From SZUA-521 sp041738285 (GTDB taxonomy: Bacteria > Pseudomonadota > Gammaproteobacteria > Pseudomonadales > Azotimanducaceae), in assembly GCA_041738285.1 (NCBI GenBank), contig JBGSQB010000228.1, positions 1-13,439 on the forward strand: a DNA stretch of 13,439 nt, in the 5' to 3' direction. Numbering within the stretch: the first letter of the stretch is position 1; every line of letters begins with the position of its first letter. The notes beneath the pieces were generated by a model, which had not been told where the DNA came from, did not search any database, and saw only the letters and a list, made by a program, of their open reading frames with translations. The position numbers and the translations under genes were made by a program. Shown here one piece after another: positions 6,950 through 13,439 of the stretch.

Positions 6950-8350
6950 CTACCGTTTGATTTGTACCGTCGGCAAATGAGGTTCATCGTGGCTCAGGAG
7001 TGCATGGAGCAGGTTGTCCTGGAACGAGATATTCGCGGTCAGTGTTTCGTGTGGCTCGCACAGAAGAATCGAATAGGCGAGCGGAAAGTAGCTGTATCGG
7101 TGGCGCGCGACTGACGGATCAAGAACGTCGCGCGCAAGCAACGAAGCCTTGGTAACAGTCCCATCGCCGGGTTCGAGCATCAACGCATCGTAGTCCATGC
7201 CTGCAACGGTGTTGGTGACCTGACTCGGCCAAAGGCGCAGCACCGAATCGCCGTCAATTTCTTCCACCAGCAGCCGCGCGGGCGTCAGCGCACAGTCACC
7301 TCCAAACACGATCAGCGGCACTGCCTGTGGCGCGGGAACGGTGAGCGCCCACAGAAAGCGTCGCGCGCGCTCCAGCCGCTTATCGAAGTAAGCGGTGAGT
7401 CGCGCAAGATGCGCGCGAGCCTGTGGCGGGCGCATTCCGGCAGTGATTCGCGCCGCGACCGTGGGGTCGAACATCGACCATTGAAATCGTTGCCAGGTCT
7501 CCACGTCGAACACATCGCGGTCGAGCACTTCACCATTGGTCGTGATCAGCCAATCGTTGATGGCGTGTGGAAACGTCTGGTACAGGCTCGGCATGGTCAT
7601 CAGGACTTCCGTCGGAATACGGCGCAGGCCCAACCGCCTGCCCGCAATGAAAGACTGCACCGCGGTCATCGATCCGAGATTGGGTGTTCCAAGCAACGCA
7701 ATGCGTCGAACGCGACTCGCCCCGAAGTGGTTGATCGGGAAGTCGTTGCTGTCGAGAACGTCGGTCTCACCGTAGCGAATGTAGTAGCGCGCAATGAGAC
7801 CGCCCATGCTGTGGGCGACGATGTCGACTTCGAGGCTCGGATCGGCGTGGTCGATGCGTATCTGTTCTATGAAGCGGGCCAGCTTTGCGGCGCTCTTCTG
7901 ATTGTCCTGCCGCCAGTCGTAGAGGAAAACATAGTAGCTGCGGTCACCCGCGGTGCGGGGCGAACCAATTTCCCTGCGCTCATATCCGCCCGCCCGCTCC
8001 AGCACCGCGGTGATCGACCGATAGAAGTCGACTCCCGCCACGGCGTCAGTCAGCGCGAACGGTTCGAGATTCGACTTCTCCGGTTCCAGCGAATCGAGAT
8101 TGATGGTCAGCGCCAGGTCACGGTGGTTCGAAACGATGAGTCGCGTGATCGAACCAGGCCAGACTTCCTCGCCCGTGACACGGTCTCGCAGCTTCGCACC
8201 CATCACGCCGTGGATCAGCACCACGGGCGGTTGCATGACACCGCTGCGCGCCGTGCTGTACAGCCGCTCGAGATCCGGCCGCGGATTGCCAGTGCAGCTC
8301 ATCACGAGGCAAATCAACAGCGCACTGACGATCCGCAAACACACCTGCAT
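6950..8350 (-). CDS. LCAT-like alpha/beta-hydrolase, putative lipoprotein
   Basis: A 466-aa exported hydrolase resembling lecithin:cholesterol acyltransferase/PGAP1-type lipases. Residues 1-18 are a signal peptide ending LVMSC, a plausible lipobox, so Cys19 may be lipidated and anchor the protein to an envelope membrane. VVLIHGVMGAKL (43-54) is the oxyanion-hole strand and loop of the LCAT family. AHSMGG (179-184) carries the nucleophile Ser181. GDGTV (395-399) gives the likely acid Asp396, and His434 (EPHETL) or His454 is the likely base. The substrate (phospholipid, acylglycerol or other ester) cannot be told. The frame is open to 8449, but the residues before the ATG at 8350 are low-complexity and would bury the signal peptide, so I chose 8350. 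The start overlaps the stop of a small upstream ORF as TGATG. No clear Shine-Dalgarno is visible, which fits coupled translation or a missed start. Confidence 0.87.
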   Translation of the reverse strand: MQVCLRIVSALLICLVMSCTGNPRPDLERLYSTARSGVMQPPVVLIHGVMGAKLRDRVTGEEVWPGSITRLIVSNHRDLALTINLDSLEPEKSNLEPFALTDAVAGVDFYRSITAVLERAGGYERREIGSPRTAGDRSYYVFLYDWRQDNQKSAAKLARFIEQIRIDHADPSLEVDIVAHSMGGLIARYYIRYGETDVLDSNDFPINHFGASRVRRIALLGTPNLGSMTAVQSFIAGRRLGLRRIPTEVLMTMPSLYQTFPHAINDWLITTNGEVLDRDVFDVETWQRFQWSMFDPTVAARITAGMRPPQARAHLARLTAYFDKRLERARRFLWALTVPAPQAVPLIVFGGDCALTPARLLVEEIDGDSVLRLWPSQVTNTVAGMDYDALMLEPGDGTVTKASLLARDVLDPSVARHRYSYFPLAYSILLCEPHETLTANISFQDNLLHALLSHDEPHLPTVQIKR

Positions 8351-8511
8351 CAATCGATCGGCCGTGGTCGTTGCAACCTGTGCACAAGTGTGTGGGTCAG
8401 CGGCATTTGCATCAACAGCGTGAACAGCACGACTGCCAGCGCCTGCCATGTGGACGCGATATCGGTCGATGTTTGCGTCGATGACGAACGTTGGGCAAGT
8501 CGTCTGATCAC
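8350..8511 (-). CDS. Possible 53-aa single-span membrane peptide
   Basis: A short frame from GTG (8511) to TGA (8352-8350) encodes a polar Ser/Thr-rich N-terminus (about residues 8-22), then a hydrophobic stretch TWQALAVVLFTLLMQMPL (21-38), then a basic tail LVHRLQRPRPID. Its TGA overlaps the hydrolase ATG in a TGATG junction, a common sign of translational coupling. Against it: GTG is the only conventional start codon between the preceding in-frame TAG and the hydrophobic stretch, no Shine-Dalgarno precedes it, and I recognise no family. It could be a real small membrane protein, the remnant of a longer decayed gene, or chance. Confidence 0.25.
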   Translation of the reverse strand: MIRRLAQRSSSTQTSTDIASTWQALAVVLFTLLMQMPLTHTLVHRLQRPRPID

Positions 8512-8786
8512 CAGAGCGGCCGCGAGTCGGGTGCGGCGCTACGGCGGTTCTGCGACTGCCGCCGGGCGCAGACGATCACGATGAAGTCACTACGGCGGTC
8601 ACAGGCATACGCAGTCGACCTGCAGCCGTGGATGCTCTTTCGGCTGCGCTACGCAACGCGCGCGGACGATGCCGAGCCGCCGGTCACTGGCCACGAGTCT
8701 CCTCCGCTGTCCGTCCCGCTCAACCATGTTAGCGGCCCGGGGGAGTCGGTACCTGAATTCGCGCCCGCACCCGAATTGCGGGCACA
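8512..8786. other. Divergent intergenic region without a convincing gene
   Basis: About 275 bp (436 bp if the small ORF at 8350-8511 is not real) separate the hydrolase gene from argE. Reading frames cross it on both strands, but their products are Arg/Pro-rich, have no recognisable domain and end without relation to the neighbours. It should hold the promoters of argE (plus strand) and of the hydrolase-OmpA pair (minus strand). I could not pick out a good -35/-10 pair or a clear ArgR box on either strand. The only structure I can support is the inverted repeat at 8763-8783. Confidence 0.5.
8763..8783. repeat. 7-bp inverted repeat just before argE
   Basis: GCCCGCA (8763-8769) and TGCGGGC (8777-8783) are perfect complements around a 7-nt loop. 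The right arm ends 3 nt before the ATG at 8787. In mRNA the hairpin would cover the ribosome-binding region of that start, so it might restrain initiation there and favour the ATG at 8814. It could equally be chance in GC-rich DNA or a protein-binding site. Confidence 0.4.
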
Positions 8787-9965
8787 ATGGCTCAAACGGC
8801 CACTCGTACCCCCATGAGCGCCCCGGATTTCATCGAGATGCTCGGCACGCTGATCGGCTCACCATCCGTGAGCTGCACTTCATCGGCGCTCGATCAGAGC
8901 AATCTGGCCGTGATCAACCACCTCGGCGGCTGGCTCGAGACGCTGGGTTTCGCAGTCGAAGTCCAGCCGCTCCCGGCGATGCCCGGCAAGGCCAATCTCA
9001 TAGCGACCCTGGGCGGCGGCACGGGCGGGCTCGTGCTCGCGGGCCATACCGACACCGTGCCGTACGACGACGCACGCTGGTCCGCCGACCCCTTCAAGCT
9101 GACGGAGCGCGACGGACGGCTGTTTGGTCTCGGCACCTGCGACATGAAAGGCTTCTTCCCGATTGCGATCGAAGCGGCGCGGCAGTTTGCAAGCGCGCGC
9201 CTGACCAAGCCGTTGACGATCGTGGCGACATCCGACGAAGAATCGTCCATGGCCGGCGCGCGGGCATTGCTCGAGGGTGGGCGACCCAAGGCTGACTACG
9301 CCATCGTCGGCGAGCCGACCGATCTGATGCCTGTGTTCGCGCACAAAGGCTTCATGATGCTGACGATAAAGCTGACCGGCGCGTCGGGTCATTCGTCAGA
9401 TCCGGGGCTCGGCCGCAGCGCGCTCGATGCGATGCATTGCGCAATGGGTGAATTGATCAGCTATCGCGCTCAGCTTGCCGCCCGCTATCGCAACCCTGCT
9501 TTTGAAGTCGCTGTTCCAACCTTGAATCTCGGCTGCCTCACCGCCGGTGATAACCCCAATCGCATCTGCGCGAGCGCGGAACTGCAGATCGATTTGCGGC
9601 TGCTGCCGGGTATGGACAGCGCCGAGGTGGTGGCAGAACTCTCAACACGGATGGAGCGTTCGGCGGAAAGCCATGGCGTGTCGGTCACAATTGAACCGGT
9701 GTCGACCCCGGTACCCCCCTTCGCCTCACCGCAGGATGGTCAGCTCGTTCGCGCCCTGGAAAAGTCGTCGGGACGTAAAGCAGGCACAGTTGCCTTCGGC
9801 ACCGAAGGACCGTTTCTGCAGCAACTCGGCATGGAGACCGTGATCTTCGGACCTGGCGCGATCGATCAGGCCCACCAACCCGACGAATACCTCGACATGG
9901 ACCGTATTACGCCGACGGTGACCATCCTGCGGGACATCATTGCGCAGGTCTGCCAACCGCGCTGA
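8787..9965 (+). CDS. argE: Acetylornithine deacetylase
   Basis: An M20-family zinc amidase that hydrolyses N-acetylornithine to ornithine and acetate, the deacetylation step of the linear arginine pathway in the cytoplasm. Numbered from the ATG at 8787 (392 aa), the predicted metal ligands are His87 (GHTDTVP), Asp119 (GTCDMKG), Glu152 (SDEES), Glu176 (VGEPTD) and His363 (AHQPDEY), with Glu151 as general base. GASGHSSDPGLG (198-209) marks the dimerisation/lid domain. Blocks such as ALDQSN, AHKG, PTLNLG and NQAHQPDEYL-type sequence (here DQAHQPDEYL) match E. coli ArgE closely, separating it from DapE. A start at 8814 (MSAPDFIEM...) gives an N-terminus nearer the E. coli length. Neither start has a good Shine-Dalgarno. 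argA follows 45 nt after the stop, on the same strand. Confidence 0.96.
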   Translation: MAQTATRTPMSAPDFIEMLGTLIGSPSVSCTSSALDQSNLAVINHLGGWLETLGFAVEVQPLPAMPGKANLIATLGGGTGGLVLAGHTDTVPYDDARWSADPFKLTERDGRLFGLGTCDMKGFFPIAIEAARQFASARLTKPLTIVATSDEESSMAGARALLEGGRPKADYAIVGEPTDLMPVFAHKGFMMLTIKLTGASGHSSDPGLGRSALDAMHCAMGELISYRAQLAARYRNPAFEVAVPTLNLGCLTAGDNPNRICASAELQIDLRLLPGMDSAEVVAELSTRMERSAESHGVSVTIEPVSTPVPPFASPQDGQLVRALEKSSGRKAGTVAFGTEGPFLQQLGMETVIFGPGAIDQAHQPDEYLDMDRITPTVTILRDIIAQVCQPR

Positions 9966-9970
9966 ACCGC

Positions 9971-9976
9971 TATAAT
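9971..9976 (+). promoter_or_regulatory. Promoter -10 element for argA-ilvD
   Basis: A perfect TATAAT starts 6 nt after the argE stop in the 45-nt gap before argA, in the context CGCTATAATCCCGCGC, which I recall from many gammaproteobacterial sigma-70 promoters. The -35 is weak: TCTGCC or CTGCCA (9949-9955) at 15-16 nt, inside the argE end. Transcription would begin near 9983, giving a leader of about 28 nt. argA and ilvD could therefore be expressed apart from argE. Confidence 0.55.
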
Positions 9977-10010
9977 CCCGCGCTCGTCCGCGCACTGTGA
10001 TCGCACCGCC

Positions 10011-11327
10011 ATGACCCAACTGACCCAGTACGCCCGCTGGTTTCGCGACTCGACGCCGTACATCAGCGCGCACCGGCACAAGACATTCGTCGTACTCCTT
10101 GGGGGCGACGCGATCGTGCACGAGCACGTGACACCGATCGTGCACGACCTTGCGCTCTTGAGCGTACTCGGCGCGCGCCTGGTGCTGGTACACGGCGCCC
10201 GCCCGCAGATCGATGCTGCACTGGCGGCTGCAGGTCTCGCGCCACGCTTTCACAAGCATCGCCGCATCACCGACGAACCGACCATTGAGCAGGTGCAGTC
10301 GGCTGTCGCCCGTGTGCGCGTGCGTATCGAAGGCCTGTTCTCCCTCGGACTGCCGAACACCCCACTGCACAACACGCGCATCAACGTCTTGTCCGGCAAT
10401 CTCGTGACCGCACGTCCAGTGGGCGTGGTCGACGGCGTCGATCACCTGTTCACCGGTCGCGTGCGACGCGTGCAGCACGAAGCGATTCGCTCAATGCTCG
10501 AGGAACGCTCGATCGTGCTGCTGTCACCGCTTGGCTACTCACCATCCGGTCAGGCGTTCAATCTGTCCAGCGAGGAACTCGCAACCGAAGTCGCAATCGC
10601 GCTCGGCGCCGACAAGCTCATCACGTTCGACGAGATCGCGCGCGTCACAACCAGCGACAGTGTCGAGCACAGCCAGATGACGCCCGTAGAACTCGACGCA
10701 GCCCTCGATTCGCTGACCGCTACCGACTCGACACGTCTGCGTCTGGTGGAACTGTTGCGCGCATGCCGCGCTGGCATCGAGCGGTGTCACCTGGTGGGAT
10801 TCAAGGAAGACGGCGCGCTGCTGCGCGAGCTGTTCACAGCCCAGGGTTGCGGTACCCAGATCAGCGAGGACGGCGCCGAGCATGTGCGCCGCGCGACGCC
10901 CGACGACGTGGCAGGGATCGTCGAGCTGATTGCGCCACTCGAGGCGACGGGAGCCCTGGTGCGGCGCTCACGCGACCGCCTCGAGCAGGAAGTCGAGCGC
11001 TTCTTCGTGGCCGAACTCGACGGTATCGTGGTCGGTTGCTGCGCCCTGTATCCGTTCGAAGGTAACGCCGCGGGAGAGCTTGCGTGCCTGGCGACCCATC
11101 CGGGCTATCGTGACGATCCGATCGCGCAAGGGGCGGCGCTCGTGCGTAAGGTTGAATCAGAAGCGCGCCGGCTCGGATTGAAAGAACTGTTCCTGCTCAC
11201 CACTCAGACGCGCGACTGGTTCAAAGAGCAGGGTTTTGTCGACGGCGTGGTGGACGATCTGCCAGCGCCGAAGAAGGCGCTGTACAACTATCAGCGCAAC
11301 TCCATTGTCATGACCAAGCGGATATAG
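10011..11327 (+). CDS. argA: Amino-acid N-acetyltransferase (N-acetylglutamate synthase)
   Basis: A 438-aa ArgA (E. coli 443 aa) that transfers acetyl from acetyl-CoA to glutamate, the committed and usually arginine-inhibited step of arginine synthesis. Residues about 25-285 form an amino-acid-kinase-like domain (TFVVLLGGDAIV 25-36; LVLVHGARPQID 57-68; LSPLGYSPSGQAFNLSSEELATEVA 171-195), which binds arginine in the family. Residues about 292-435 form the catalytic GNAT domain (LACLATHPGYR 357-367; ELFLLTTQTRDWFKEQGF 392-409; KKALYNYQRNS near the C-terminus, a strong ArgA signature). The acetyl-CoA loop RDDPIAQGAAL looks degenerate relative to the textbook Q/R-x-x-G-x-G/A motif, as it is in ArgA generally. 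The ATG at 10011 fits the family start; no strong Shine-Dalgarno is visible. ilvD starts 7 nt after the stop. Confidence 0.96.
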   Translation: MTQLTQYARWFRDSTPYISAHRHKTFVVLLGGDAIVHEHVTPIVHDLALLSVLGARLVLVHGARPQIDAALAAAGLAPRFHKHRRITDEPTIEQVQSAVARVRVRIEGLFSLGLPNTPLHNTRINVLSGNLVTARPVGVVDGVDHLFTGRVRRVQHEAIRSMLEERSIVLLSPLGYSPSGQAFNLSSEELATEVAIALGADKLITFDEIARVTTSDSVEHSQMTPVELDAALDSLTATDSTRLRLVELLRACRAGIERCHLVGFKEDGALLRELFTAQGCGTQISEDGAEHVRRATPDDVAGIVELIAPLEATGALVRRSRDRLEQEVERFFVAELDGIVVGCCALYPFEGNAAGELACLATHPGYRDDPIAQGAALVRKVESEARRLGLKELFLLTTQTRDWFKEQGFVDGVVDDLPAPKKALYNYQRNSIVMTKRI

Positions 11328-11334
11328 ACACATC

Positions 11335-13005
11335 ATGGCCAACGATCAGCGTCGCAAATACTCATCCAAAGTCGTCGACGGTGTTACCCACACCGCCGCG
11401 CGCGCCATGCTGCGCGCAGTCGGCTTCAACGATGACGACTTCACCAAGCCACAGGTGGGTATCGCCTCCACCGGCAGCAGCCTCACGCCGTGCAACATGC
11501 ACATCAATGCGCTTGCGGACGCAGCCGCCATGGGTGCCGATGAAGCCGGCGGCAAAGCCGTGGTGTTCAATACGATCACCGTATCCGACGGTATTTCGAT
11601 GGGCTCACCCGGGATGCGCTATTCCCTCGTTTCGAGGGAAGTGATCGCCGACTCGATCGAAACCGTGGTCGGTGCGGAAGGCTTCGACGGCTTCGTTGCC
11701 ATTGGTGGATGCGACAAGAACATGCCGGGGTGCGCCATTGCCATGGCGCGACTCGATCGGCCCAGCGTATTCGTCTACGGCGGCACCATTCAGACGGGCA
11801 AGGAACGGCGCGACATCATCTCGGTGTTCGAAGCGGTCGGTGGTCATGCCGCCGGGCGCGTCTCGGACATCGAGTTGAAGGAGGTCGAAACGACAGCCAT
11901 CCCGGGCCCGGGTTCCTGCGGCGGCATGTACACCGCCAACACCATGGCGTCCGCGATCGAGGCACTCGGCCTGTCACTGCCGGGCAGCTCGGCGCAGAAC
12001 GCAGTGTCGGACAACAAACGCAATGACAGTCATCGCGCCGGCGCCGCGGTCGTCCATCTGCTCGAGCGCGGCATCAAGCCATCCGACATTTTGAGCCGCG
12101 AGGCGTTCGAGAACGCAATCACCACCGTGATCGCCCTCGAAGGCTCAACCAACGCGGTGCTGCACCTGCTCGCGATCGCCCACGCCGCGAAGATTCCGCT
12201 CTCGATCGACGACTTCACCCGCATCGGCGAGCGCGTACCGGTGCTGGCCGATATGCGCCCGGCGGGCCGCTACGCCATGTCGGAGCTGATTGACATTGGC
12301 GGCATTCAACCGCTGATGAAGCGGTTGCTGAACCAGGGTCTACTGCACGGTGACTGCATGACCGTGACCGGTGCGACGATGGCGGAGAATCTCGCGTCGG
12401 TTCCCGACTATCCCGCGGATCAGAAGATCATTCGGCCGTTTTCGGACCCGATCAAGAAGGACAGTCACCTGGTTGTCCTGCGCGGCAACCTCGCGCCGGA
12501 AGGCGCAGTCGCAAAAATCACCGGTCACGAGGGCCTGACGTTCGCGGGGGCGGCGCGCGTGTTCCACGGTGAAGAAGCCGCGATGGCCGCGATCATGGAC
12601 GGCACCGTGGTGAAGGGCGACGTCGTGGTGGTGCGCTACGAAGGTCCCAAGGGCGGACCGGGCATGCGCGAAATGCTGTCACCTACCAGTGCGATCAATG
12701 GCCGCGGCTTGTCGAACGACGTGGCGCTGATCACCGACGGCCGCTTCTCCGGTGGCTCGCGCGGCTTCGTCATCGGCCACATCACGCCGGAAGCGTTTGT
12801 AGGCGGTCCGATTGCACTGATCGAGAACGGCGATCGCATCACGGTGGATGCCCGTACCCGCCAGATCACCCTTCACGTCGACGACGCGACCCTTGCCGCT
12901 CGGCGCAAAACCTGGCGTGCGCCGCCGCCGTACGCCGATCGCGGCGTGCTCGCCAAATACGCGCGCGTGGTGAGTTCCGCGAGCCTCGGCGCGGTGACGG
13001 ACTAG
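11335..13005 (+). CDS. ilvD: Dihydroxy-acid dehydratase
   Basis: A 556-aa IlvD/Edd-family dehydratase converting 2,3-dihydroxy-isovalerate and -methylvalerate to the 2-keto acids used by branched-chain aminotransferase, and feeding pantothenate synthesis. Cluster cysteines are Cys53 (TPCNMH), Cys126 (GGCDKNMPG) and Cys195 (GSCGGMYTANTM). Asp85 (SDGIS) and Lys128, carbamylated in homologues, should bind the essential Mg ion. The C-terminal swivel domain has TDGRFSGGSRGFVIGHITPEA with the catalytic Ser. It belongs to the short form (about 555-570 aa), characterised members of which carry a [2Fe-2S] cluster, rather than the 616-aa oxygen-labile [4Fe-4S] E. coli type. Edd lacks this overall pattern. 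It is 7 nt behind argA and probably co-transcribed with it. The stop is 10 nt before a long hairpin that could terminate transcription. Confidence 0.97.
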   Translation: MANDQRRKYSSKVVDGVTHTAARAMLRAVGFNDDDFTKPQVGIASTGSSLTPCNMHINALADAAAMGADEAGGKAVVFNTITVSDGISMGSPGMRYSLVSREVIADSIETVVGAEGFDGFVAIGGCDKNMPGCAIAMARLDRPSVFVYGGTIQTGKERRDIISVFEAVGGHAAGRVSDIELKEVETTAIPGPGSCGGMYTANTMASAIEALGLSLPGSSAQNAVSDNKRNDSHRAGAAVVHLLERGIKPSDILSREAFENAITTVIALEGSTNAVLHLLAIAHAAKIPLSIDDFTRIGERVPVLADMRPAGRYAMSELIDIGGIQPLMKRLLNQGLLHGDCMTVTGATMAENLASVPDYPADQKIIRPFSDPIKKDSHLVVLRGNLAPEGAVAKITGHEGLTFAGAARVFHGEEAAMAAIMDGTVVKGDVVVVRYEGPKGGPGMREMLSPTSAINGRGLSNDVALITDGRFSGGSRGFVIGHITPEAFVGGPIALIENGDRITVDARTRQITLHVDDATLAARRKTWRAPPPYADRGVLAKYARVVSSASLGAVTD

Positions 13006-13015
13006 GCGGGGACAG

Positions 13016-13108
13016 GGAAATTAGGGGACGGTTGACCTATTTCGCTGTTCTTCCATGGCGGCCCGACTTAGTGCGCGGGGCGAAATAGGTCAACCGTCCC
13101 CTATTTCC
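13016..13108. repeat. Long inverted-repeat hairpin, REP/MITE-like, between convergent genes
   Basis: The left arm (13022-13045) and right arm (13080-13103) are perfect 24-bp complements containing AGGGGACGGTTGACCTATTT and its reverse complement. With one bulged T at 13021 the pairing extends 5 bp more (13016-13020 with 13104-13108). The loop is 34 nt. A second GGGGAC at 13008-13013 precedes the left arm with 16-bp spacing. From memory, the family GGGGAC..TTGACCTATTT recurs as mobile palindromes in many proteobacterial genomes, often with REP-associated tyrosine (RAYT, Y1) transposases; none is encoded here. The element lies just after ilvD and reaches into the end of the converging glycosylase gene. 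It could act as a bidirectional terminator, although there is no long T-tract. Confidence 0.85.
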
Positions 13109-13439
13109 GCGACCCGCGCGCGCAGTGCAGGCACCACTTCTGCATCGAACCAGGGGTTCTGTTTCAGCCACCGGGTATTGCGCGGCGATGGATGCGGCAG
13201 CGGCAGGTAATCGGGCAGGTACATCTGCCAGTTCTGCACCGTCTCCGTGAGCGTTCGCGCCCGCCTTGGACCGAGATAGTGCGCTTGCGCATAAGCCCCG
13301 ATCAGCAGTGTGAGTTCAATGTTCGGCAGCGCCGCACGCAACCGCGGGTGCCAAAGCGGCGCGCACTCGGGTCGTGGCGGCAGATCACCGCCGTTGCCGC
13401 GACCGGGGTAGCACAGCCCCATCGGCACGATCGCGACCC
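13090..13439 (-). CDS. Uracil-DNA glycosylase family protein, C-terminal part
   Basis: The frame is open to the right edge, so the N-terminus lies outside the window; about 115 codons are visible. The segment VPMGLCYPGRGNGGDLPPRPECAP..W, LTLLIGAYAQAHYLG and the LPLPHPSPRNTRWLKQNPWF block match the UDG-superfamily proteins of about 190-200 aa usually annotated uracil-DNA glycosylase family protein. The HPSPRN motif corresponds to the DNA-intercalation/catalytic His loop of UDGs. Such enzymes excise uracil or related deaminated bases in base-excision repair; the exact substrate of this subfamily is uncertain to me. The last five codons (EIGDG) and the TGA at 13092-13090 lie inside the right arm of the hairpin element, so the native C-terminus appears to have been replaced or extended. 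The gene converges on ilvD. Confidence 0.87.
   Translation of the reverse strand, partial: VAIVPMGLCYPGRGNGGDLPPRPECAPLWHPRLRAALPNIELTLLIGAYAQAHYLGPRRARTLTETVQNWQMYLPDYLPLPHPSPRNTRWLKQNPWFDAEVVPALRARVAEIGDG

Noticed and set aside
8351..8449. N-terminal extension of the hydrolase to a start at 8449
   Set aside because: It would place an Ala-rich, non-hydrophobic leader ahead of a good signal peptide and lipobox that begin at 8350.
7409..8584. A 391-codon plus-strand frame opposite the hydrolase
   Set aside because: It mirrors the hydrolase codons, is rich in Arg/His/Val without motifs, and ends arbitrarily in the intergenic gap.
8491..8817. A 108-codon plus-strand frame running into the argE start
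   Set aside because: Pro/Arg-rich, no Shine-Dalgarno, no recognisable domain, and out of frame with argE, whose identity is certain.
1..13439. CRISPR arrays, tRNA or rRNA genes, transposase genes, toxin-antitoxin or defence systems
   Set aside because: I saw no direct-repeat arrays, no cloverleaf-like tRNA sequences and no proteins of these families on either strand. The substantial coding frames are metabolic, envelope, secretion or repair genes.

Overview
The window (GC-rich, densely packed, few and short gaps) looks like ordinary chromosomal housekeeping DNA from a Gram-negative gammaproteobacterium. The evidence is an LPS heptosyltransferase, an OmpA-type envelope protein, the gene order glnE-ilvE-waaF (which I recall from Pseudomonas and relatives) and a REP-like palindrome of the type common in gammaproteobacteria. 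The gene upstream of glnE is a PilB/GspE-type ATPase rather than the neighbours I would expect in Pseudomonas, so I suspect another high-GC lineage (Steroidobacter-, Nevskia- or Woeseia-like), but this cannot be settled from the window.

Minus-strand block, read from right to left (8511 to 1): a possible 53-aa membrane mini-ORF; an alpha/beta-hydrolase lipoprotein of the LCAT type; a DUF4892-like/OmpA envelope protein; a PilB/GspE secretion ATPase; glnE; ilvE; and the first 29 codons of waaF at the left edge. The hydrolase and OmpA genes are 36 nt apart. The ATPase gene, glnE and ilvE are tightly packed: 7 nt or an overlap between the first two, and 2 nt between the last two. A REP-like hairpin lies in the ilvE-waaF gap.

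Plus-strand block (8787 to 13005): argE, argA and ilvD. argE and argA catalyse two of the acetylated steps of arginine synthesis. argA and ilvD are only 7 nt apart and are probably co-transcribed from a TATAAT-containing promoter just after argE. IlvD (dihydroxy-acid dehydratase) and IlvE (branched-chain aminotransferase) catalyse consecutive last steps of isoleucine, leucine and valine synthesis, yet lie in opposite blocks of this window.

Between the blocks is a divergent gap of about 275 to 436 bp with no convincing gene. At the right edge ilvD converges on a uracil-DNA glycosylase family gene that runs off the window. Between them is a 93-nt hairpin with 24-bp perfect arms, and one arm supplies the stop codon and last residues of the glycosylase gene.

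I found no clearly new multi-gene system. The observations most worth a second look are the hairpin element that has become part of the glycosylase C-terminus, the paired LCAT-like lipoprotein and DUF4892-OmpA genes, the orphan PilB/GspE ATPase packed against glnE, and the possible TGATG-coupled membrane peptide.
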